From Epiperipatus broadwayi (lineage: Eukaryota; Onychophora; Udeonychophora; Euonychophora; Peripatidae), in NCBI GenBank assembly GCA_028023455.1, contig JAQFVV010006238.1, forward strand, positions 5,650,572-5,714,571: a DNA stretch of 64,000 nucleotides, in the 5' to 3' direction. Position 1 is the stretch's first letter; each line of letters begins with the position of its first letter. The translations under genes and the position numbers were made by a program. The notes under the pieces are model-generated. The model was not told the origin of the DNA. It saw only the letters and a list, made by a program, of their open reading frames with translations, and did no database searches. Below, piece after piece: positions 56,621 to 64,000 of the stretch.

Positions 56621-57649
56621 TCAGTTTATGTATATTTGATATTTAATCTATCACTGCTTCAATATTTATAATTCATATTAAGTGGATATTATAACATCCA
56701 CATTATACCAAAATAACACTGTAAAAATGTCTATGTAATAATTTGACTAATGCATCTAAACAATATCTATAATAAATCAAATGTTTAAAGTGGGTTAAAT
56801 TTTTTGCCTATTTGATGAACCATGATTTCTTCTGAAATGTATGTACAGAAAGAAATTGATCTAGAAGATCATTGGTCATACATACTTCCTAACATATTTA
56901 TCAATTTTTATATGTGTATTATATATACTACAAAAAAATTTCATTTCCATGCATACTTTATATTCATGTCTTAAAGAGCTTTTATATCTATTATTTTACT
57001 AAATACTTAATAATTTTAGAAATATCCCATGTGTAACAAAATAAAATTTAAAGATATCAGATATTGTTACATTAAACTGTGACTTCAACTGCTATTACGT
57101 TATTATTTCTGTGAAACATAATAATAGCTTAAGAAAATATTACTTCCTTCTTTCCTGAGAATATCTTACCCTTATGGTTATATCTTTTTTAATAAAAGTC
57201 CCAAATCCAAAGCTCTACATGTCTACTATAATTTGCTTATAAATATTACTAACAACAGTTGTAAACTTTTTATTTAGAGCATCAAAACATAAATATATAG
57301 GACTAGAGTTTGGAGCTTAGAATACAATTTTTTTTTTTTATAAAAAGCATATCAAAATGTTTAAAACAAAAACTCTTGAAAAGAGTTGTAATACTGGTTG
57401 CTGTAAGATTAAGTATAATATTGAGATCAGAATACAATGGAGAACTTATCAATTACACAAGATGCTGAAGTCTTTTAGTAAAGATGTTTGATGCAGAAAG
57501 TAAAAGGCAGGGGTGCTGAATGTCAAAAATAGAAAAATCAGCATCTTATATGTGAATATACTAATGAATAAGAATTGGATTTATAGAAAAAACTCATTTT
57601 CAATTTTTTATTCTTTGTTTTCTTTTTCTTACTTGGTTTTTTCTTATTA
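56621..57649. other. AT-rich DNA, nothing recognised
   Basis: No feature supported. Confidence 0.5.
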
Positions 57650-57826
57650 CACAGAGGTAAAATTCTCCATACAGTAGCACCACTCAGTGCAAGCCAGAGT
57701 AATCAATGGATGCAGGAAGGTTTGTGCATAAAATCCCTATCTAATGCCTACTTATCCAATATCCCCAGACTAGTTTCTAGCTTGTGGCTTTCATCGGTGA
57801 TCATGTGATGTTTAGTGATTTTTCTT
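57650..57826 (-). mobile_element. HR-1 repeat with internal deletion
   Basis: Minus-sense 3' end (AAATTCTCCATACAGTAGCA) through ATATCCCCAGACTAGTTTCT, then TTGTGGCTTTCATCGGTGA joined directly to TCATGTGATGTTTAGTG. About 275 bases of the unit are missing. The ribozyme core reads CCGAUGA (mutated) and has lost the 5' strand of stem I. Confidence 0.8.
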
Positions 57827-58237
57827 CTCATTATCAAATTGTAATGGCCATACCCATTTGCAAATAACTGTTAATGAAATATGAATATTAATGGTGTTCC
57901 TATAATACACTTTGTATCCATTTAGTGTTTACAATTGGGTAAAAGAAAAATTCATTAATAAGAAATAAAATGTCCCCAAATTTATATTTTAATATATGGC
58001 TATAAATGTATATTAAATAAAAATATATATTTTTCTATAAAATGTCATAAAAAATGGAAATTAATGAAATCCATTATGCTGTTCTTTCATATAAATTATA
58101 ATAAATAATTAAAAAGTTATATATAACAGTTATAAAAATATATTAATAGCAATTATGTATAAACAGTCTTTTTGGTACATAGTTTTGTGACCTTTTTAAA
58201 TGTTAAGCAACTATTTTAATGTTACACAGTTAGTACA
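57827..58237. other. AT-rich DNA, nothing recognised
   Basis: No feature supported. Confidence 0.5.
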
Positions 58238-58587
58238 GATAGAACACCATCTAGTGTTCTGTGATGGAAGTAAAATGACAATAAGAAAATAAAACATGAG
58301 CAAAACAGAATAAAATTAAGTGAGAGATACTCAATAAAATTTTGAAGAATTGACTATATAATATAACAATATAAAGAACAAATAAAACATATGATAGGAT
58401 ATATAAAGTTGTGTAGGATATATAAAATCATGTAGGATATATTTTATTTATTCTATATATTATATAGTCAATTCTTTGAAATTTTATTGAATCTCTGTAG
58501 CCTAATTTTATTCTGTTTTATTTATATTTTATTTTGTCCTTATAGTTAGGTTATTTCCATGATAGAACACAAGATAGTGTTCTATCA
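58238..58587. repeat. Foldback MITE, about 350 bp
   Basis: Arms start GATAGAACACCATCTAGTGT and end ACACAAGATAGTGTTCTATC. They pair along AAACAGAATAAAATTA and GAATTGACTATATAATATA. The terminal 26 bases are themselves a small palindrome. The LINE copy begins within about 6 bases of its right end. Confidence 0.8.
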
Positions 58588-58592
58588 GTTAC

Positions 58593-59575
58593 AATTGGTA
58601 ATCATGCATTATATGTTAGTAAAAGGGTATTAAATTACTTAGAAAAAGTTCAAAGAGAAGTAGGAAGACATGCATTGGATGCAGATGCATGGACAGCAAG
58701 GGAGGCAATTCAAGGAGAAATGGGATGGTTAAGTTTTCATATGAGAGATGCAAAAAATAAAACGAAAATGTTTGGTAGATTGCAGTTTATGGATAATAGA
58801 AGAATAGCCAAAATAGTATTTAATTGGGTTATGAGTAAAGGGCAGGCAACAAGATGGGTGAGAAAGGTAATATGGTATGCAAAAGATTTGGATAAAGAAT
58901 TTATATCAGTATATTTGTACAAAAAATGGGATGATTGTGTTAGGAGGATTGTTGAGTGTTATAGTAGTAAGGAATTGGATAAAAGAATAGATGTATTAAT
59001 AAATAATAGAGAGTTAGAGAGATGGAAAACTAGTATGGAGAGTAAAAAGAGTTTAAAGATATATAGAAATAAACAGAATATTAGGTGCGAGTTAATGTAT
59101 GATAATAGTAAGGAAAGTAGTTTACTATTTAAGGTTCAAACAGTATCTTTAGCAACAAGAGAATATACATGTAAATGGAAAAATATGGGTGATTTAGTCT
59201 GTAAATTATGTAAGGAAGGAATAAAAAATATTAGGCATCTGTTAATTGAATGTAAATGCTTGAAAACAGAAAGGGCACATATAATGAAGTTATGGAAAAA
59301 TAAATATAAAAAAAGTGATTATACAGAAAGTGTATTATTGGTTTTTATGCTGGGTTTGGAAAAAGATAAGGGAGATTTAGATATAAAGGCCATAGAGTTG
59401 ATAAAGATTCTGTTGTGGAAATGGGATGGAGCAGAATATGGGAAAACTTAGACTGGGGAATGTAAAATTAAGTAGCTAACAGGTTTCTCTGGGCACAATT
59501 GCTGAGAGATTCTTGACTTCGTTTAAGAAGAAGCTACAGTACATCACATAAATTTAAAACAGATATCAAACATTT
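58593..59575 (+). mobile_element. Non-LTR retrotransposon (L2), 5'-truncated
   Basis: Contains the C-terminal part of a LINE polyprotein and about 120 bases of 3' UTR. It matches 63630-64000 and the 3' end at 1176-1372. The 5' end is truncated next to a foldback. The clade is uncertain: the C-terminal Cys-His motif and GRxAL...GEMGW segment are seen in several LINE groups other than RTE. Confidence 0.85.
58596..59451 (+). pseudogene. LINE C-terminal region with zinc-knuckle motif
   Basis: The frame is open from about 58600 through the ATG at 58675 to a stop after 59448. The ATG-started piece has 258 codons. The 5' part (VLNYLEKVQREVGRHALDAD) follows the RT in intact copies. Later come EMGWLSF, SKGQATRWV and, at about residues 172-195, C-x2-C-x9-H-x4-C (CKLCKEG...RHLLIEC), a knuckle thought to bind nucleic acid. 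Ends LLWKWDGAEY. No stops or frameshifts in this portion, so the copy is fairly young, but without endonuclease and RT it cannot move by itself. Confidence 0.85.
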
Positions 59576-60394
59576 GGAAAGAATATAATAAAGCCATGAG
59601 CCCAAAAAGACTTTTTATGTATAAATTTTATTAATATATATGTATATAACTCTTGTATATGATTTTTTATTTATTATAATTTATTTATGTGTTTTGAAAA
59701 GAAGCAAATGTGAATGAAATAATAAAAAGAAGAATCTATACTATATTTTTACAATTATGCATTCTGAAATAAATAAGAATATGCTTGAAACCAAGGAACT
59801 TTTATAAATTGTTAGTACTTTCTAATTTGAAGTGAGAAATTATTTTTGTATCATATAATAGTTCAATACGATCGTTATTTATTTAATGCTAATACCAGGT
59901 CAGTAAGCAATTTAAGTTTACAAAAATGCTTTTATGTTTGCGATTTTCTTCCCATAAATAATTAAATATTTTAAAGCTGAGTTCAAAACAAATTACAAAT
60001 AAGCACTACACAGCAACCCTTAGAGAACAGGAATGTAAAAAAAAAGAATTGAGGGAGGAGGCATTTTTAATGGTAACATTTTTTTATCAATTTTATATTG
60101 TTAAATTTTTATAATTTTAAATTACATTTAAAACATGTTTTCCTTTCATAAATATTAAATAATTAAATTTTTTAAAAGCTTAGCAAAGAAATTTAGCTAT
60201 TTGCAGTTCTATAAATATAAAAAAATAATGCACAGATTTTGTTTAGCATTAATATATTTTTGTAGCTGTGAATTCAGCAATAAATGAAGACATTTTAGTT
60301 TTTTTATTGATGCAATTTTTATGGTGTTAAATTCCAATTTTACTGCATTTTTTCCCACTTGTTGAAAGAGATTAAATTTAATGATTTTATGTGT
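59576..60394. other. AT-rich DNA, nothing recognised
   Basis: No feature supported. Confidence 0.5.
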
Positions 60395-60815
60395 AATTAA
60401 AAGGGACTTGAACTCAGATTTTCAAGCTCCTACTGCTATGCACTCCATCTTATACAACTGATACAGATAATCACATACATGTGAAAAACATAAATGAGCT
60501 CTATGTATTTCATGCTGAACCAGCAATCATCTGTTGGTCCAGATCATCATCTCCCACACATATATACAATCAGTTCTCAGTTTATATTAAGATAGTAAAT
60601 CTTCAAACTTTAACAGACAAGCTTTAATCTTATCCACCCTCAAACTCCTCCACCATCCATATCATATCATATCAACAGATGAGTGCTGGTTCAGCATGAA
60701 ATGCATATATTGGAAATCATTTATCTTTTTCACATTACGTGGCCATGTGCATCAGTTGTATAAGATGAAGTGCAAAGCTGTAGCAAGCTTGAAAGTCTGA
60801 GTTCAAGTCCCTTTT
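60395..60815. mobile_element. HR-3 repeat, inverted dimer
   Basis: Left arm (minus-sense) and right arm (plus-sense) share GGGACTTGAACTCAGA(T/C)TTTC and CAGCATGAAAT blocks in inverted order. Both ribozyme positions (about 60503-60536 minus and 60675-60716 plus) read CAGAUGA rather than CUGAUGA, so the core is lost in both, while stem II (UGCU-GGUUC-AGCA) and, on the plus arm, the stem I partner UUGG are kept. The outer end TTGAAAGTCTGAGTTCAAGT resembles a tRNA T arm/B box. Confidence 0.75.
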
Positions 60816-61045
60816 AATTACATTAAATTTAGTATAGACAATATACTAATATTTGATTTGATAAATTTCCTTAAATAGTTTTCTTTTTGGAATTTCATTT
60901 TACCTTACTCCTTTGTTTGTTTTGCTGTCCAGTGCTTCTCTTTAAAATAATACCATGGATTAAGTTTTTTTGACATGTTTTATGCATGAACACTCTTTTA
61001 TTTATTTTTGCTTGATGCAAACCTGTTATATAAAAGCATTAAATT
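60816..61045. other. AT-rich DNA, nothing recognised
   Basis: No feature supported. Confidence 0.5.
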
Positions 61046-61175
61046 GAACAGCATTTGTCAAGCATTGGTGGTCGAGAGGTCAGCGACAGCTGCTTTACAA
61101 GCAGTTTTCCCGGGTTATCGGGTTCGCTTCCCGACTGATGCTATGACACACGAGAAAAAAAAAAGAACAGCATTT
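61046..61175 (+). mobile_element. tRNA-derived SINE (family S1) with 11-bp target duplication
   Basis: GAACAGCATTT at 61046-61056 and 61165-61175. Body: CAAGCATTGGTGGTCGAGAG, CTTTACAAGCAG, GGTTCGCTTCC, GATGCTATGACACACGAG, A-run. Complete A and B boxes. A short open frame across it is spurious. Confidence 0.92.
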
Positions 61176-61404
61176 CAGCAAACAAGAAATAAAAAATAGT
61201 TATTGTATTTAGAACGTGTCAGCTTATAAAATTGGTGAGATTAAAAAAAATGTCCGAATTTATTGTTGAAAATATATCTACAAAAGTTTATTAAATATTA
61301 ATCTAATGTTTTTATTGCATGCATATTTTGTTCATGGTCTACTTTTTGCTTGTTTTATTTAATATAATTTTTTATGGCTGTTGTTTATAAACTTGGACAA
61401 AGTA

Positions 61405-61545
61405 TGATTAATATATATATATTTTCATATGTCATAGCATCTGCCGGGACGCGAACCCACACCCGTCTGCAACCAACTACTTGCTTGCATGGCAGCTGCG
61501 ATACCTCTCGGCTAACAACGCAAGACGATTAATATATATTTATGT
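61405..61545 (-). mobile_element. tRNA-derived SINE (family S1) with target duplication
   Basis: GATTAATATATAT at about 61406-61418 and 61527-61539. Minus-sense body starts GCGTTGTTAGCCGAGAGG and has the extra variable-arm segment (GTAGTTGGTTGCAGACGGGT) seen in the copy at 26972, then GGGTTCGCGTCCCGGC. Subfamily member. Confidence 0.88.
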
Positions 61546-63000
61546 ATATAAATTGCATATTTACAATTTTTACAGTTATAGCTCCGCCTACTGCCGTTGG
61601 CGATGTATAGCTTCAAAGGTCTTTGGGTGCCCTTATAACTTTACTTATCACTTCCATCTGTAACATGACAGCTATGTCATTTATTTGTGTATACATTGGT
61701 CGGTGGTGGTGAATGCTCAATCCAAATAAGATAAGATAGAATCTGAACTAGTTCATTATTCTGCGTTCACTATTGTTGATCACTTGGCTTTTTTTATTAT
61801 TTTAAAGTAATATAAACTCTATAATCTTATTAATATTGTTTTTAGTAGTTAGCTAATACATATTTAAGTAGTATATGCACTTGTGTTGACAGAAAACTAG
61901 TTTAAGATTTTTTTTTCAATACTTTGTTTCTTAACTAGAAGATAAAGAACAGGGATTAATTTAAAATTGGCTATATGATTACAAATACATTAAATTTAAA
62001 AATAAAAGTACAATTGTTATATAATATTATCTTCATTATTAGTATGCTTGTTGATAATCGATGTCATTTATCGCTTAAATATGTCTGCGGGAATTTTGGG
62101 TGCGTTATAAAATTCAAAATGGCGTCGAACGCGTACTATATCGGCACCTTAATTTCTTCATTTCTCTAATAAATACTTATCATTGTAAATTCAAGAATAC
62201 ATGCTAATATTTTATTTTCTGTTGCTTAGCTTTTTCTTTTGTAAGCAAAATGAGTGAGCCATATACCATAAGAGTACTGCGGAGATGGGTGGGATGGATT
62301 TAAGTGAGACATTAAAATTTGCTATACAATTACTATAGCATTTTCCTATTAATTGGGTATTTTTACTGTTTATATATATGTACACTATGTGATAATTTAA
62401 ATGAAAAGGCTGTAGTTTTTTGATTTTCAACAGTAGTTAAAAAAAGGTGGAGAGATTATAAAGCAAGAGGGGGAAAAAGTGCGTTTATTTATAGTCTTTT
62501 ATATCATACAAGTTTACTGTAAATAATCAATCATTCAGATAAAATTGTCAGATTATTTCCAAGTTATGAAAAAGTTTCATGAATGTATTTAAAAGAGCAT
62601 TTAAATAACCCACAAACAAAAAATAATTTCTGCTTCTAAACGAAATTATTTTTTTCTTTACATAAAAAAAAAGTGTATATAAAAGTTTAAATAATGTATG
62701 TTAATATTTAAAAAAAAGATAAAAACGGTTTTTCAACAACCTTCCATTAATTACATTTTTTATCATGCAAAATAGTTTATTTTAGAATATAAAACACATT
62801 TTAATGTTATCATTATTATTGCCAAGCAAAGCAGAGAGATTCAATAATTTGTTTTTTATAACTCTGTTTTCCGCCATCTGTTTCATCTTGGTTCATGATC
62901 CTTCTATTTTACTGCAATTCTTCATCAATAGATTTCTATGTTATTATTAATGCAACATCAATTGATAATTTCACCTTATTCTAGTAGTCAAATAAAAGCA
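61546..63000. other. AT-rich DNA, nothing recognised
   Basis: No coding or RNA feature I can support. Open frames at 61975 and 62212 lack motifs. Confidence 0.5.
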
Positions 63001-63002
63001 TT

Positions 63003-63060
63003 TTTTCTTCATTCTAGCGCCATCTGTTGTCAATAATTACTCAAATTTACAATAGATGGC
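63003..63060. repeat. Short palindromic end repeat
   Basis: GCGCCATCTGTTGTC and CAATAGATGGC are inverted at the ends of a 55-base segment. A similar pair is at about 36780-36862. Confidence 0.45.
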
Positions 63061-63089
63061 AATAAAGCAGAGAAAGATGATCTATAGAA

Positions 63090-64000
63090 TCAGTTAAAGT
63101 TAAAAATGGGGTGGGACTAAGGCAAGGATACCCTATGTCACCTATATTGTTTTTGTTATATTTGAAAAAAAATGGAGAGAGCAATAGAATAACTAGGAAG
63201 AGGGGTAGAGATACCATTAATAGATGGCAAGGGAGTATATACATTATCAGGTCTTTGATTTGCTGATGATATCTTCTTGTGCACAGAAAATAGGGAAGAT
63301 ATGAAAATTATGCTGAAGACATGTGTGAAGATAAGTAAAGATATGGGGATTAAATTTAGTGAAGAAAAATGAAAAGTAATGATGATAAATGCTGGGGAAA
63401 GAGATGCGAATGAATTTTTATTGTGAATATAAAGTCAAATGTGGTGAATAGCATAATTATTTGGGAATCATCATAAGTAATCAAAGAAATTACTTGGATG
63501 AATGGGAGAAAAAAATGATAAATGAAACAAAGAAAAGAAAGGGACTGATAAAGAAATTCACAGTGTTTTTATATGATAAATATGATGTAGCTAGAATTGT
63601 ATGAAAGGGATAGGAAGTAGCAGAGTAAACTTATGGTAATAATGTGTTATGTGTTAGTAAAGGAATGTTAGATTACTTAGAAAAAGCACAAAGAGAAGTA
63701 GAAAGACATGCATTAGATGTTGGTGTGTGAATAGCAAAGAAGACAATTTCAAGGAGAAATGGGATGGTCAAGTTTTTATATGAGAGATGCAAAAGATTGC
63801 AATTTATGGATAATAAGAGAATAGCCAAAATAGTATTTCTTATGAGTAAAGGACAGACAACCAATAGGTGAGAAAGGTAGTACAATATGCAGAAGATTTG
63901 GATAAAGACTTTGTCTATATACTTATATAAAAGATAGGATAATTGCATTAAGAGAATTGTTGAGTATTATAGTGGCAAGGAATGGGATAGAAGAATAGAT
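63090..64000 (+). pseudogene. Non-LTR retrotransposon L2, RT to C-terminal region, cut by window end
   Basis: The start shows the RT block GVGLRQGYPMSPILFLLYL. After an in-frame stop or two comes FADDIFLCTE (63259 on), the catalytic Asp pair, then GIKFSEEK. From about 63630 it matches the copy at 58593 (SKGMLDYLEKAQREVERHAL, QFMDNKRIAKIVF, SKGQTT). Several stops and frameshifts, so decayed. The endonuclease and early RT are missing, and the sequence continues beyond 64000. Confidence 0.85.

Noticed and set aside
61057-61164. Functional tRNA gene
   Set aside because: A and B boxes are present but the acceptor stem does not pair, and copies have A-tails and target duplications, as in SINEs.

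Overview
This is a strongly AT-rich stretch of animal nuclear DNA, either intergenic or deep intronic. I found no convincing host protein-coding gene, rRNA or functional tRNA gene. Almost everything recognisable is a mobile element or its debris: non-LTR retrotransposons, Penelope-like elements (PLEs) with a GIY-YIG endonuclease, a Merlin-type DNA transposon, tRNA-derived SINEs, many foldback/MITE-like palindromes and microsatellites. This mix fits an AT-rich invertebrate. The species cannot be fixed from sequence alone.

Layout. 1-8.6 kb: a LINE 3' end, a tRNA-like SINE, palindromic MITEs and a SINE with a local duplication. 8.7-19 kb: repeats carrying hammerhead-ribozyme (HHR) motifs, a PLE GIY-YIG fragment between inverted terminal repeats, and several foldbacks. 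19-33 kb: mostly featureless AT-rich DNA with scattered foldbacks, SINEs and one HHR-type insertion with a clean target duplication. 33.9-36.2 kb: a Merlin element with 8-bp target duplications, a transposase N-terminal fragment and an internal higher-order repeat. 37.9-42.2 kb: a 405-bp HHR tandem repeat, then a PLE reverse-transcriptase remnant, then a decayed RTE-clade LINE on the minus strand that appears to interrupt the PLE. 42-58 kb: foldbacks, a pair of ~620-bp elements, long unassigned AT-rich DNA, a compound microsatellite. 58-64 kb: two plus-strand copies of another LINE (one with a 258-codon open frame), SINEs with target duplications and one more HHR-type inverted pair.

Most notable is a set of short, non-coding, interspersed repeats that fold on paper as type-I hammerhead ribozymes. 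Two families (unit about 465 bp and exactly 405 bp) occur as tandem dimers with complete cores (CUGAUGA, GAA, NUH), paired stem I with an internal loop and outer helix, a short stem II, and a tiny stem III. A third family and PLE-like termini carry degenerate cores. This architecture matches what is known of PLE-associated hammerheads and animal retrozymes, and PLE fragments lie nearby. PLE machinery mobilising the units is an inference. Cleavage activity has not been tested. All alignments and pairings were made by eye.
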